A DNA stretch of 64,000 nt from Mongoliitalea daihaiensis (GTDB taxonomy: Bacteria > Bacteroidota > Bacteroidia > Cytophagales > Cyclobacteriaceae): contig NZ_CP063779.1 in the NCBI RefSeq assembly GCF_021596945.1, positions 3,446,001-3,510,000 on the forward strand, given 5' to 3'. The translations under genes were made by a program, and so were the position numbers. The notes below the pieces were generated by a model. It made no database searches and was not told the origin of the DNA. It saw only the letters and a program-made list of their open reading frames with translations. Within the stretch, counting starts at the first letter, position 1. Every line of letters starts with the position of its first letter. This document shows positions 1 through 9,167 of the stretch, in pieces.

Positions 1-71
1 CAAAAAAACAGTAGGACCATCGCCGCTGCCATGTGAAAAACTATTGGCAAAATGATAAAAGGATTCGTCAT
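1..71 (-). CDS. mrpD: Mrp antiporter subunit D, N-terminal fragment (cut by window edge)
   Basis: Only the first 23 codons are inside the window. They encode a hydrophobic start ([20 protein letters not shown]) that fits the first membrane helix of MrpD/MnhD, a NuoN/ND-like subunit of the multisubunit Na+/H+ antiporter. The ATG overlaps the mrpC stop codon by four bases (ATGA), which shows translational coupling in the order A-B-C-D on the minus strand. The identity rests mainly on operon position; the fragment is too short to name alone. The E, F and G subunits would be expected beyond the left edge. Confidence 0.75.
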   Translation of the reverse strand, partial: MTNPFIILPIVFHMAAAMVLLFF

Positions 72-421
72 AGCTCTTCGTCAGTAGAATTAAGTTCATC
101 CAAGTCGTCTGTTTCTAAAACATTGTACACACGCTTGATTAGAATGATTGCAAAAGATTGCAAGCCAAAGCCAATTACAATGGCAGTTAAGATCAATGCC
201 TGAGGAATAGGGTCAGCATAGGCATCCGTAAAGACTTTCATTCCTTCCTCTATGACAGGTGGTTTTCCTTTGACAAGTCTACCAATTAAAAATATCAAAA
301 GATTTGCTCCATTTCCTAGCAATATTAGGCCAATGATCATTTTAAACATACTTCTCCGTAAGAGCATATACAGGCCACAAGCGTGTAACAATCCAATGAT
401 AATAACAAGTAATACCTCCAT
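68..421 (-). CDS. mrpC: Mrp Na+/H+ antiporter subunit C
   Basis: This is a NuoK/MnhC-type small membrane protein of 117 residues with three hydrophobic segments. The motif around [14 protein letters not shown] and the later [15 protein letters not shown] segment are typical of MrpC. It belongs to the hetero-oligomeric Mrp complex that exports Na+ (or K+) in exchange for protons at the inner membrane. I chose the ATG at 421 because it follows the mrpB stop by one base. An in-frame codon at 439 would add six residues inside mrpB. The tail is acidic ([13 protein letters not shown]). The gene is coupled to mrpD downstream by an ATGA overlap. Confidence 0.9.
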   Translation of the reverse strand: MEVLLVIIIGLLHACGLYMLLRRSMFKMIIGLILLGNGANLLIFLIGRLVKGKPPVIEEGMKVFTDAYADPIPQALILTAIVIGFGLQSFAIILIKRVYNVLETDDLDELNSTDEEL

Positions 422-422
422 A

Positions 423-833
423 TTAGACAGTTTCAGCAATTGTAAACATAATCGTCAAGGTAGTTCCTACGACAACGAAATAAACACCAATATCAAAGAA
501 AAGAGCAGAACCTACCATTCCTACAAACTTGAATGGTTCGTCAAACCAAAGCCCAGTCATGGCTGGTAAGGATAGCACCCAAGGAGAAAGACCGGCAATT
601 AGGCAAATCATTAAGCCAAAAGGCATCAAAAAACCTGGATTTACACGGATGATGGTTCGTGTTTCTTTCAATCCATGGGCAAAGGAATGAATTAGAAAAG
701 CCACAGATGCCATCAATCCTCCAACAAACCCTCCTCCGGGTAAATAATGCCCCCGTAGGAGGATAAATATTGAAAATAATAATAAGAGCGGTAACAAGTA
801 ATTAGATGCTGTTTTAAATACGAGTGATTTCAT
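423..833 (-). CDS. mrpB: Mrp Na+/H+ antiporter subunit B
   Basis: This 136-residue membrane protein has four predicted hydrophobic segments and the MnhB-type motif around [19 protein letters not shown] near residues 28-47. MrpB is an essential small subunit of the Mrp antiporter and sits beside MrpA in the membrane. Its ATG overlaps the mrpA stop by four bases and mrpC starts one base after its stop, so all subunits are co-translated from one message. Its length matches free-standing MnhB proteins. Some MrpA proteins carry an additional B-like domain at their C terminus, and the gene order here keeps a separate mrpB as well. Confidence 0.92.
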   Translation of the reverse strand: MKSLVFKTASNYLLPLLLLFSIFILLRGHYLPGGGFVGGLMASVAFLIHSFAHGLKETRTIIRVNPGFLMPFGLMICLIAGLSPWVLSLPAMTGLWFDEPFKFVGMVGSALFFDIGVYFVVVGTTLTIMFTIAETV

Positions 834-3136
834 TGGTCTTTAGCAGGGTTTAAATTCAATTTAATTAAGCTAAATACGCCGATAGCTGCAATAATTAAGA
901 CGGTGGTTTCTACCAAGGTATCCATACCCCTAAAATCGACAAGTATCACATTGACCACGTTTCTTCCTTTAGCCAATATATATGCATTGTTTGCATAATA
1001 TTCAGAAATCTCAGTGGATGAAGGCTCTACAAATACTTCTAGAGTTAAGATCGCAATTAGTAAACCAAACAATATAGATACAACCGCATCACGAACTCGT
1101 ATGCGATTGGAAGAAAATACTTTATTTTTTGGAAGCTTAAAGAGTACCAACATAAATAATAATACAGTCAATGTATCAATAGAAAATTGGGTCATAGCCA
1201 AGTCTGGTGCAGAATAGAAGAGGAAAAATAGACAGTTTGCGAATCCAATTACACCGAGTGCCACAATGGAGGCCGTACGAGAAGTGGAAAGAATCGCAAA
1301 TAGAATGGAAATGATCATCAACGTTACTACAATTACTTCGGAAGGAGTAACTGCTGAAATCTGATTCCAGTCAATGTATATGGATACTCCTTCGTACAGT
1401 CGGTAACCCATGATAATCGTCAAAAAGGCGAGAATGCTTAATACATAATTTCTCAAATACCCGTTTTGTACGAGTCGCGTCCAATATCCTGCAAATACCC
1501 AAAATCCTGTAGCAAAATTTTCAATAAATGTCTGCGGAGAGATTTTTTCAAAAGGAATTGTTTTTTCTAGTTTTTGTAACGTAGGCTTCCAATATACAAA
1601 TAGCAAAGTTCCTGCGATTAATGTCAAAATGCTTAGTAACAAAACCCAATTAAATCCATGCCATAAAGAGAGGTAAATCTCATTTGTATTACCTGAGATG
1701 CTCTCATACACAGGCTGCATAAGGCTTTTTTCAAGTAATGCAGGAAATGCCCCAAATAGTACTGTACCTATGCCTAAAATGACAGGCGGAATCCAAAGAA
1801 AAGCTGAAGGTCCTTTTACGCTGGCTAATTCATTACTCAGGCTTCCTGAAAAAGGTTTGATGCCAGCCCAAAAACCAGCAACCAATAAGAGTATCTTAGC
1901 AAACAAAAGACTGCTTGTCAGAAGCCAAGCAAACTCAGGATTGTGAAAAGTTGATTCATACATGAGCTCCTTACTAAGGAATCCAAGAAACAACGGAAAC
2001 CCTGCACTAGAAAGGGCAGCAATGTAACCCGCTATTGCTACTGGTTTCATTACATGCTGCAGGCCTTGAAGTTTGGTAATATCTCTAGTACCAGTTTGAT
2101 GATCGATAATTCCAGTGATCAAAAATAATGCAGCTTTGTACAGTGCATGCGTCAAAATAAAAACACTCGCTGCTAAAAGAGCCTTTTCTGTTCCTACTCC
2201 TATCAAGAATACCAACATGCCCAATGCTGAGATGGTAGAATAGGCCAAGATACCTTTCAAATCAATGCGAAATAAGGCATGAATAGCCGCATACACCATG
2301 GTAATTCCACCAACAATAAGAAGGGTTTGATTCCATAAAGCGGTTGATCCCAATAAAGGAGTCATTTTTGCAAGTAAGAAAATACCAGCTTTTACCATAG
2401 TAGCTGAGTGCAAGTAGGTACTTACTGGGGTAGGGGCTTTCATTGCTCCCGGCAACCAAAAATGAAAAGGGAACTGAGCCGATTTGGTAAAAGATCCAAT
2501 AAAAATAAAGAGTACAATCCAAGTATAGGCACTTGATTCTAAAATAATGGATTTATTGGCAGCTAAATCACTAAATGAGTAGGTGCCACCGACTGACTGC
2601 AAAAGCAAGATACCTACCAAGAGGACTAAGCCTCCCAATCCTGTGATAGATAAAGCGGTTAGCGCTGATTTTCTGGATTTTGGATCTTCGTTATTGAAGC
2701 CAATTAGAAAAAAGGAGCTGATGCTCGTCAATTCCCAAAAAATAAACATAACCAAAAGATTGTCTGAAAGTACAACTCCAAGCATAGAAGCCATAAACAT
2801 GGAGAGGTATCCATAAAAACGATCAATATATGGATGGCCTTTGAGATAATAAATTGAATAAAAATAAACCAATGAACCAATACCAGTAATCATCAATGCG
2901 AACAACATGGATAGACCATTCAGCTCAAAATCTAAATTTATGCCAAGACTCGGAACCCATTCATAGCTCCAGGTTAACTTAGTTTTTGAGGAAAGGGAAT
3001 TGATATGTGTTAAGAAATAACTAAACAGAAGTACTGGTAAAAAGGAAAAAACCCAAGGAAGATACGTTTTAGCAATCTTTCCAACAAAAGGTGTAAGGGC
3101 AGCAAGTATAAACCCAGATAATACAACTAAAAGCAT
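830..3136 (-). CDS. mrpA: Mrp Na+/H+ antiporter subunit A
   Basis: This 768-residue polytopic membrane protein is the large subunit of the Mrp antiporter and is related to NuoL of complex I. Visible hallmarks are the proton-channel region with the SSFFLIGFNNED stretch near residue 140, the FPFHFWLPGAMKAPTPVS motif near 220-240 with conserved Pro and Lys residues, and the HSATMVKAGIFLL helix after it. The last ~150 residues (FLFYSAPDLAMTQFSIDTLT) form the MrpA C-terminal MbhD/MbhE-like region. It is the first gene of the operon and ends in an ATGA overlap with mrpB. Its length is normal for the family. A TAnnTTTG box lies about 30 bases upstream. Confidence 0.95.
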   Translation of the reverse strand: MLLVVLSGFILAALTPFVGKIAKTYLPWVFSFLPVLLFSYFLTHINSLSSKTKLTWSYEWVPSLGINLDFELNGLSMLFALMITGIGSLVYFYSIYYLKGHPYIDRFYGYLSMFMASMLGVVLSDNLLVMFIFWELTSISSFFLIGFNNEDPKSRKSALTALSITGLGGLVLLVGILLLQSVGGTYSFSDLAANKSIILESSAYTWIVLFIFIGSFTKSAQFPFHFWLPGAMKAPTPVSTYLHSATMVKAGIFLLAKMTPLLGSTALWNQTLLIVGGITMVYAAIHALFRIDLKGILAYSTISALGMLVFLIGVGTEKALLAASVFILTHALYKAALFLITGIIDHQTGTRDITKLQGLQHVMKPVAIAGYIAALSSAGFPLFLGFLSKELMYESTFHNPEFAWLLTSSLLFAKILLLVAGFWAGIKPFSGSLSNELASVKGPSAFLWIPPVILGIGTVLFGAFPALLEKSLMQPVYESISGNTNEIYLSLWHGFNWVLLLSILTLIAGTLLFVYWKPTLQKLEKTIPFEKISPQTFIENFATGFWVFAGYWTRLVQNGYLRNYVLSILAFLTIIMGYRLYEGVSIYIDWNQISAVTPSEVIVVTLMIISILFAILSTSRTASIVALGVIGFANCLFFLFYSAPDLAMTQFSIDTLTVLLFMLVLFKLPKNKVFSSNRIRVRDAVVSILFGLLIAILTLEVFVEPSSTEISEYYANNAYILAKGRNVVNVILVDFRGMDTLVETTVLIIAAIGVFSLIKLNLNPAKDQ

Positions 3137-3166
3137 CTAGATGTAGATTAGTACGTTTGCAAATTA

Positions 3167-3174
3167 CAAAAATA
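3167..3174 (-). promoter_or_regulatory. candidate -7 box of the mrp operon
   Basis: On the minus strand this reads TATTTTTG, an exact match to the Bacteroidota primary-sigma -7 element TAnnTTTG. It lies 30 bases upstream of the mrpA ATG, which would give a leader of roughly 25 bases. I see no clear TTG at the -33 spacing, so the call rests on the -7 box alone. Confidence 0.4.
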
Positions 3175-3323
3175 ATTGAAGTGATTGATATCATTTTTTT
3201 CGCTTTAGAAATCTCATTTATTTTATTATTTTTAATAAATAGGCATTTCAATGATTCAATTGATAAAAAAATGGCTCAATTAATACAAATAATCATTTTA
3301 GTGGCTAGAATAATTAATTTAAC

Positions 3324-3331
3324 TATATTTG
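3324..3331 (+). promoter_or_regulatory. candidate -7 box of ppc
   Basis: TATATTTG matches TAnnTTTG exactly and lies 27 bases upstream of the preferred ppc ATG at 3359. This position supports that ATG over an in-frame TTG at 3329, which would lie inside the promoter element. No convincing -33 TTG is seen. Confidence 0.5.
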
Positions 3332-3358
3332 ATAGTTAAAATACACTCAAACCTAATC

Positions 3359-5914
3359 ATGCTTAAAAATAATTATCAGACCGAAGTCGCAAAAAGGTTT
3401 ACTATTTACAATAGTTTATTTTTAGACCTTCCTTTTCAAGATATCAACAAAACAGGTACGCTGCTTCCTATTTTAGCCAATAAATGCGAGGAGGGATTTA
3501 ATGCATCTAAGACCCCTAAAGAGATTATCCAAGGATTTTTTTCAGAATTAATGCCCAATCAATCTGAAGCGGAGCAACATGCCTTTTTATTTAAAATGGT
3601 TCAATACGTTGAACGTCAAGTTGTTTTGTTTGATTCGATTGAAGATACTGCATTTGACAAAATACATGATTTAAAAGGAAAAGGCAGTATTCAAGCCTTG
3701 GTTACCCGGGTGGGTAACGATCGGAAAAGAGAGGAACTTATTGAAAAGTTAAAAAATTTTTCTGTTCGCCTGACCTTGACTGCCCATCCAACACAATTTT
3801 ATCCTGGCAATGTACTGGGGATTATTACTGATTTGGAGGAGGCTATCAAATCCAATGATTTAGGAAATATTAACCTGTTGTTGCAACAGTTGGGCAAAAC
3901 CCCCTTTATCAATAAAGAAAAACCAACGCCCTTAGATGAGGCTGTAAGTTTAATCTGGTTTTTAACCAATGTTTTCTACGTATCCATACCCGATATATTA
4001 ATTCGATTGCTCCGCATGTTGGATATTCCTTTGCATGAGTGGGAAAACCCAGGATTATTGAAAGTGGGATTTTGGCCCGGGGGAGATCGAGATGGAAATC
4101 CATTTGTTACGCATGATACGACCATTCAGGTGGCCGAAAAACTTCAAAAGTGGATTCTAAGATGCTATTACAGAGATATTAAAAAGATTCGTAAGCGTTT
4201 GACATTCAAGAATGTAGAACCTATCATGGTTAAAGTTGAAAATGGTCTTTTCAATTCATTGTTTGATAATCAAAACTATTACCATACCAAAGATGAACTG
4301 TTAGCTGATTTATTAGAGGTAAGGCAGGCATTGATCACGCAACATGATGGCTTGTTTTTAGAATCTTTAGATGAGTTTATTCTAAAAGTAAGAATCTTTG
4401 GTTTCCATTTTGCTAATATGGATGTGCGTCAGGACAGTAGGAAGCACGATGCTTTGTGGGAGGAGATCATTGAAGAAACAGTAGGCGAGGAGGCCCTATC
4501 CGCATTTCAAGCCAAAACAGCAGATGAGAAAATCGAATACATCTTAAATTTTGAGCCAGCCTTAGAGGGTATTGACTTTAAAGAACCCTTTCATAAAGAA
4601 ATGCTTAAAAGCTTTGATGCGATCAAATCTGTACAAAAATCCAATGGAGAGGATGGTTTGCATCGATATATTATCTCCAATTGTCAGTCGGCCTTTCATG
4701 TTTTGGAAGTCTTCAAATTAGCATTGTTATCGTGGGGAAAAGATGTTGCCCAATTACCGTTGGACATTGTACCGCTTTTTGAAACCATTGATGACTTGGC
4801 CGAAGCCCCGAAAATAATGGAGCAGCTGTACACCAATCCTGTTTACAAAACGCATCTGCAGACTCGTAACAACAAACAAACCATCATGTTAGGCTTTTCA
4901 GATGGAACCAAGGATGGAGGCTATATCCGTGCAAATTGGTCTATTTTAAGAGCGAAAGAAGAGCTAAGCAAACTATCCAAAACGTATGATATCAAGGTGG
5001 TTTTCTTTGATGGTAGGGGTGGACCTCCTGCGCGGGGAGGTGGTAATATGCATAATTTTTATGCTTCGCACGGGTCTCAGATTGAAAACGCTGAAATTCA
5101 AGTGACCATCCAAGGGCAGACCATCTCAGCCAATTATGGAAAACCGGTATCCTGTACCTATAATTTCGAACAATTGTTATGTGCAGGAATTGAAAACGAG
5201 CTCTATCCTTCGGCAGAGAAGAATCTTAATCCATATCAGCGAGCTCTGATTGATCAAATGGCGGCAGTTTCTTATCAATTCTACAAGGATTTCAAAGCAC
5301 ACCCAGCCTTTTTATCCTATTTAGAGCATGTTACCCCCCTCAAATATTTTGGTCAAGTCAACATCGGTTCGCGTCCGCTCAAAAGAGGAAAGGATTCTGG
5401 ATTGAAATTCGAAGATTTAAGGGCCATTCCATTTGTGGGTTCTTGGGCACAGATGAAACAAAATATTCCAGGTTTTTTTGGAGTAGGAGCTGCATTAGGT
5501 GAGTTAAAAAAGGAAGGCAAGTTTGATGCAGCCAAACAGTTGTACAACGATTCCTTATTTTTCCGATCTCTCTTAGGAAATTCTATGCAGTCGCTTGCAA
5601 AGTCTTTCTTCCAAGGTACGGCTTATTTGAAAGATAATCCAACCTATGCGTCTTTATGGAATCTGATGTTTGAAGAATATCAGCGAACGGTAGCGCTATT
5701 ATTGGAAATTTCAGGAATGGATACCCTGCTTCAGGATAACCCTACCTCTAAACAGTCCATTGCCATTCGTGAAAAAATTGTCCTGCCGTTGATTACCATT
5801 CAGCAATATGCCATCCAAAGCATGTTAGAAAGGGGAGAAGATGATCCTGTTTTACAGAGACTTATTCTGCGTACCATGTTTGGAATTATCAATGCTGCGA
5901 GAAATGCTGCTTGA
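3359..5914 (+). CDS. ppc: Phosphoenolpyruvate carboxylase
   Basis: This 851-residue enzyme carboxylates PEP with bicarbonate to oxaloacetate, the anaplerotic entry into the TCA cycle, and acts in the cytoplasm. The catalytic-histidine motif TAHPTQ has its His at residue 143 (E. coli His138). The PEP-binding glycine-rich segments GFSDGTKDGGY and GRGGPPARGGG carry the two conserved arginines at about 553 and 559. The family motif FHGRGG reads FDGRGG here, with Asp551 replacing the histidine, and the C terminus ends RNAA instead of the usual RNTG. As far as I know these are features of a divergent Bacteroidota subgroup and not damage. The start is the ATG after the -7 box. A strong hairpin follows the stop. 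Confidence 0.95.
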   Translation: MLKNNYQTEVAKRFTIYNSLFLDLPFQDINKTGTLLPILANKCEEGFNASKTPKEIIQGFFSELMPNQSEAEQHAFLFKMVQYVERQVVLFDSIEDTAFDKIHDLKGKGSIQALVTRVGNDRKREELIEKLKNFSVRLTLTAHPTQFYPGNVLGIITDLEEAIKSNDLGNINLLLQQLGKTPFINKEKPTPLDEAVSLIWFLTNVFYVSIPDILIRLLRMLDIPLHEWENPGLLKVGFWPGGDRDGNPFVTHDTTIQVAEKLQKWILRCYYRDIKKIRKRLTFKNVEPIMVKVENGLFNSLFDNQNYYHTKDELLADLLEVRQALITQHDGLFLESLDEFILKVRIFGFHFANMDVRQDSRKHDALWEEIIEETVGEEALSAFQAKTADEKIEYILNFEPALEGIDFKEPFHKEMLKSFDAIKSVQKSNGEDGLHRYIISNCQSAFHVLEVFKLALLSWGKDVAQLPLDIVPLFETIDDLAEAPKIMEQLYTNPVYKTHLQTRNNKQTIMLGFSDGTKDGGYIRANWSILRAKEELSKLSKTYDIKVVFFDGRGGPPARGGGNMHNFYASHGSQIENAEIQVTIQGQTISANYGKPVSCTYNFEQLLCAGIENELYPSAEKNLNPYQRALIDQMAAVSYQFYKDFKAHPAFLSYLEHVTPLKYFGQVNIGSRPLKRGKDSGLKFEDLRAIPFVGSWAQMKQNIPGFFGVGAALGELKKEGKFDAAKQLYNDSLFFRSLLGNSMQSLAKSFFQGTAYLKDNPTYASLWNLMFEEYQRTVALLLEISGMDTLLQDNPTSKQSIAIREKIVLPLITIQQYAIQSMLERGEDDPVLQRLILRTMFGIINAARNAA

Positions 5915-5921
5915 TGGAATA

Positions 5922-5968
5922 AGCTGTCTTTAGGAGGATGCCTAGTCTTCACTAAAGACAGCTATTTA
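5922..5968 (+). terminator. Hairpin terminator after ppc
   Basis: A 12-base stem (AGCTGTCTTTAG with CTAAAGACAGCT, 5922-5933 and 5952-5963) encloses an 18-base loop and begins eight bases after the ppc stop. The following T-run is weak. The structure also lies just beyond the 3' end of the convergent CBS gene and could serve both. Confidence 0.65.
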
Positions 5969-5974
5969 AAGTGC

Positions 5975-6361
5975 TCAAAAACAATTTAAAAGAGATTGAT
6001 AGGAAATAACGCCTAAGAGCTGTCCTCCTTCTTCTACAGGAGCAAGACTGATTTTAGCCCGTTTGAATAGTCTTGGAATGTATCTTACATTCATATCTGA
6101 TGGAATTGTGATTACAGGCTTACTCATGATTTCGTAGATATTGGTTTCCTTTGGATCCAAATCATTCATTTTTACCTTGGTAATCAAGTCTTTACAAGTA
6201 ATGATTCCATAAGCATCTTGCTTGTTTCTTTTAGAAATAATAAGCATATCAACAGCATGTTTTTTCAATAACTCTGCTGCTTCGAAGGCAGTAGCAAGAC
6301 CATCAATGAATACGATTTTAGTATCCATGATATCTTTGGCTATCAGATTTGTTTGTTCCAT
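5975..6361 (-). CDS. Two-CBS-domain protein of the PII-like/DUF1538 operon
   Basis: This 128-residue protein is composed of two CBS motifs: residues ~8-65 (AKDIMDTKIVFIDG then DAYGIITCKDLI) and ~75-128 (IYEIMSKPVITIPSD then GQLLGVISYQSLL). CBS pairs bind adenine nucleotides and act as energy sensors on transporters and enzymes. The protein has no attached catalytic domain. It is the last gene of a minus-strand operon after two DUF1538 membrane proteins and a PII-like protein, separated from the latter by two bases. I infer that it is a cytoplasmic nucleotide sensor regulating the DUF1538 membrane components; this is not established. Confidence 0.85.
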   Translation of the reverse strand: MEQTNLIAKDIMDTKIVFIDGLATAFEAAELLKKHAVDMLIISKRNKQDAYGIITCKDLITKVKMNDLDPKETNIYEIMSKPVITIPSDMNVRYIPRLFKRAKISLAPVEEGGQLLGVISYQSLLNCF

Positions 6362-6364
6362 GGC

Positions 6365-6712
6365 TTAAAGGTAATTGTTTTTAACACGTTCTTTAATTTG
6401 CTCCAGCTGACTCTCCAATCCGACCACTTTTTCCACACTCAATGAAAAGGCAATCCCATGACCAGGCTCATTCAGTTTCCCCTCATTTTTGATGGCGGTT
6501 AGGATGCTTTCAGTCGTATGTTCCTCCACCAAAAACATCAAAACCTCAGTTTGATCCATAATGGAAAGACCAAAAAAGGATTTGGACTCCTTCGATCCAC
6601 TTCCCCGGCCCGTCAAAGAAACATCTCCTGTAGCCCCTGCCTTTCTTGCAGCTTCTAGTACTTTTTGAGAGTATTCAGGCTTGATCAAAGCCATAATGAC
6701 TTTAAACTTCAT
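6365..6712 (-). CDS. PII-like signalling protein linked to DUF1538
   Basis: The 115 residues follow the PII ferredoxin-like fold pattern (beta start KFKVIMALIKPEYSQKVLEA). The T-loop region (GRGSGSKESKSFFG) is shortened and lacks the uridylylated Tyr. The nucleotide-binding B-loop TGxxGDGKIF of GlnB/GlnK is replaced by EPGHGIAFSLSVEKVVGL. It is therefore a PII-superfamily member but not a canonical nitrogen regulator, and ligand and partner are unknown. The gene overlaps the upstream DUF1538 gene by 11 bases, which argues for stoichiometric coupling. By analogy with GlnK-AmtB it may gate the DUF1538 proteins (inference). Confidence 0.85.
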   Translation of the reverse strand: MKFKVIMALIKPEYSQKVLEAARKAGATGDVSLTGRGSGSKESKSFFGLSIMDQTEVLMFLVEEHTTESILTAIKNEGKLNEPGHGIAFSLSVEKVVGLESQLEQIKERVKNNYL

Positions 6713-7487
6713 GTCGTTTTTGTTTAAATAGTTGAACTAACTCTAAAATCTGTGCATATACTAAGACCGAAATAATCGGGAATAAACTCGCGAGGGCTAT
6801 CAATCCAAATCCATCTACCGCAGGATCTCGGCCGGGCACTACACTTGCCAGTCCAATACCTAGTGATGCTACGATTGGTACTGTTACTGTAGAGGTCGTA
6901 ACCCCTCCTGAATCATAGGCAAGCGCAATAATTGATTTTGGAGCAAAAATAGTTTGGATCATCACAATAAGATAACCAGCAATGATAAATATATATAAAG
7001 GAATCCCCACTACTATTCGAATGGTACCAACTGTTAAAGCGAAGGCTACTCCCAAAGCAACTACGACCCTCAAGCCCCAAGTACTGATCGTGCCACCTGA
7101 AGCAGCATTAGCTTTGATAGCTACAGCAATAAGAGAGGGTTCTGCTATCGTAGTTGCAAACCCAATACATGCAGCGAATATATAAACCCAATAATAAGCT
7201 GTCCAAGAATCAAGGTCGGCATGAAAAGAAGCAATGAAATCCTTGTCAGAAAGTTGAAAAGCCATCATTTCACCAATTGGGAAGAGTGCTTTTTCTAAGC
7301 CAATTAAAAAAAAAGTTAATCCCAATATGACCATTAATAGACCAGCTACCACTTTTTTTACATCCTGTAAGGGTCTTCGGAGAATCAAATACTGAAAAAT
7401 CCAAAATAAAAGGACCACAGGTGCCACATCAAGTATAGTGGTCCATAATACCAGAAAAAAATTTACAGAAAAGTCGAAAAATACCAT
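6702..7487 (-). CDS. DUF1538 membrane protein, second copy
   Basis: This 261-residue integral membrane protein of the DUF1538 family has about seven hydrophobic segments. The family motifs are visible: FATTIAEPSLIAVAIKA near residue 110 and AYDSGGVTTSTVTVPIVASLG near 195, the latter a helix-breaking Gly/Thr-rich stretch of the kind found in transporter substrate sites. The ATG at 7487 directly follows the stop of the upstream paralogue, and an upstream TTG at 7499 seems less likely. The two copies resemble each other throughout, as expected for a family that also exists as a fused tandem. Transport substrate and direction are not known; I infer a transporter from topology. Confidence 0.85.
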   Translation of the reverse strand: MVFFDFSVNFFLVLWTTILDVAPVVLLFWIFQYLILRRPLQDVKKVVAGLLMVILGLTFFLIGLEKALFPIGEMMAFQLSDKDFIASFHADLDSWTAYYWVYIFAACIGFATTIAEPSLIAVAIKANAASGGTISTWGLRVVVALGVAFALTVGTIRIVVGIPLYIFIIAGYLIVMIQTIFAPKSIIALAYDSGGVTTSTVTVPIVASLGIGLASVVPGRDPAVDGFGLIALASLFPIISVLVYAQILELVQLFKQKRHEV

Positions 7488-7488
7488 T

Positions 7489-8232
7489 TTACAAAACAAT
7501 TAAACCATAAATCATTACAAAAATCATAGGCATCATCACAGCAATAGCGATCAATCCAAATCCATCCGTCAGGGGATTTCTACCTTTTATGCTGGAGGCT
7601 AAGCCCACTCCTAAAGCAGTTACTAAGGGTACCGTAATGGTTGAGGTGGCCACTCCTCCGGTATCATATGCAATTCCAATGATTTCTTTTGGCGCAATAA
7701 AGGTCAAAATAACTACTATTGCATATCCACTGATAATGATGTACTGTAGTGGCCAATTATTAAATATACGTAGAACTCCTATAAGAATTGCAAATCCAAC
7801 TGAAATGGCAACGGATACTCTTAATCCTCTGGCAAATGCATTCAGTGATGAATTTTCGGAACCAATATAGCCTGCCTCCGAAGATACTCTGGCGGCCTCT
7901 TTGGCTACAGCAATTAAGGCAGGTTCGGCTATGGTAGTGGAAAACCCCAAGGTGAAGGCAAATAATAGAATCAAAAAGACGTTTCCTTTATTGGTGAGAG
8001 CAAAAGCCATTGAATTTCCCAAAGGGAATAAAGCCCACTCCAATCCTTCCATAAATAAGATGAGACCAATCCATACTAGTAAACTACCGATTATTAAATC
8101 TTGATAGTTTGGCAGTGGTTTTTGTAGAATAAGGAACTGAAAAACTAAAATGACTACAATAATTGGCAAAAGGTCAACCAAAGCTGAATAAATCTTACTA
8201 GTGATGTAACGAGCTATTTTTGGCCAATTCAA
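7489..8232 (-). CDS. DUF1538 membrane protein, first copy
   Basis: This is the first gene of the four-gene operon and encodes 247 residues with multiple membrane segments. It carries the same two signatures as its neighbour: FSTTIAEPALIAVAKEA near residue 98 and AYDTGGVATSTITVPLVTALG near 190. The extra stretch after the first signature (VSSEAGYIGSENSS) is absent in the second copy. The pair probably forms a heterodimer equivalent to fused DUF1538 proteins (inference). The family is annotated only as a domain of unknown function. No clear promoter was found in the 250 bases upstream. Confidence 0.85.
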   Translation of the reverse strand: MNWPKIARYITSKIYSALVDLLPIIVVILVFQFLILQKPLPNYQDLIIGSLLVWIGLILFMEGLEWALFPLGNSMAFALTNKGNVFLILLFAFTLGFSTTIAEPALIAVAKEAARVSSEAGYIGSENSSLNAFARGLRVSVAISVGFAILIGVLRIFNNWPLQYIIISGYAIVVILTFIAPKEIIGIAYDTGGVATSTITVPLVTALGVGLASSIKGRNPLTDGFGLIAIAVMMPMIFVMIYGLIVL

Positions 8233-8483
8233 AATAAGGGGTTGTTTTAAATGAGATGATTATCAAAAATATAAAATTTGATTTTAACTCATGGTCATTT
8301 CTTCAGCTTTAATTTATCGAAAGTTTTAGTAGTCAGTTATTCAAGTATTGTTTTTAACTAAGGAGAGTATTTTTAGGTAGACAAGTAACTCATTGATTCC
8401 ACCTCCATTGATTGCTGCTTACCTAATAAAATGATACCTTAGAGCAATCAGATAAATTTAAAATTATCCATAAACCTATTGCC

Positions 8484-9167
8484 ATGAGTCCTGTCCCAGG
8501 TTATTTTAAGAAGGTAAAACAATATTGGACTTCCGATAATAGCTTCATTTCACTGATGTTAATGCTGCTATTTATAGTATTTGTTTTGCCCATCATTGTC
8601 TCCCGTGAGAGTGATACAGATATGCTGCAAAATATATTTTTAGTTGTTCTTTTTATTGTAGGTATCTTTTCGGCCAAAAAAAAAGTTCATTTTTGGTTGT
8701 CAATAGTGTTGGTCAGCATTCATGTGTTATTGAGGATCATCAGATTTATGGACAATCCTTTCCAATTTTTGGAGTTGGAGCGAATCGTTATAATTCTAAA
8801 TTTAGGAGTCTTTATTTTAATCAACTTCAAATTACTTTTCAGAGATCAGGAGGCTAATGTCTATAGAATTGTGGGTGCTGTAAATGTGTATTTATCAGTT
8901 GCTCTCATGGCCACTTTTGCCTTCGAATTGGTTCATTTATATTTCGGGACTTCCATAGCAGGAAATTTGGAGTTGAGGGGAAATGACTCAGATTTTGCAG
9001 AGTTTATGTATTTCAGTTTGGTAAGTATCAGTACCGTAGGCTTTGGGGATGTGCATCCAACCAATATTCACGCAAAAATGATTTCTTCTTTTGTATCTGT
9101 TTTTGGAATACTATATCCTGCTATTGTTATAGCAAAGTTGGTCAGCATCAGTACAAAAAGAGATTAA
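8484..9167 (+). CDS. Potassium channel family protein (Ion_trans_2)
   Basis: This 227-residue membrane protein carries a K+-channel selectivity filter, STVGFGDVHPTN, near residues 183-194, preceded by a pore helix and followed by the last transmembrane helix. Several further hydrophobic segments lie in residues 20-155, so it has more helices than a minimal two-TM channel. GFGD instead of GYGD is a common permitted variant. There is no RCK/TrkA-N domain. It probably conducts K+ across the inner membrane; gating is unknown. Its stop codon overlaps the stop of the convergent histidine kinase gene by four bases. Confidence 0.85.
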   Translation: MSPVPGYFKKVKQYWTSDNSFISLMLMLLFIVFVLPIIVSRESDTDMLQNIFLVVLFIVGIFSAKKKVHFWLSIVLVSIHVLLRIIRFMDNPFQFLELERIVIILNLGVFILINFKLLFRDQEANVYRIVGAVNVYLSVALMATFAFELVHLYFGTSIAGNLELRGNDSDFAEFMYFSLVSISTVGFGDVHPTNIHAKMISSFVSVFGILYPAIVIAKLVSISTKRD

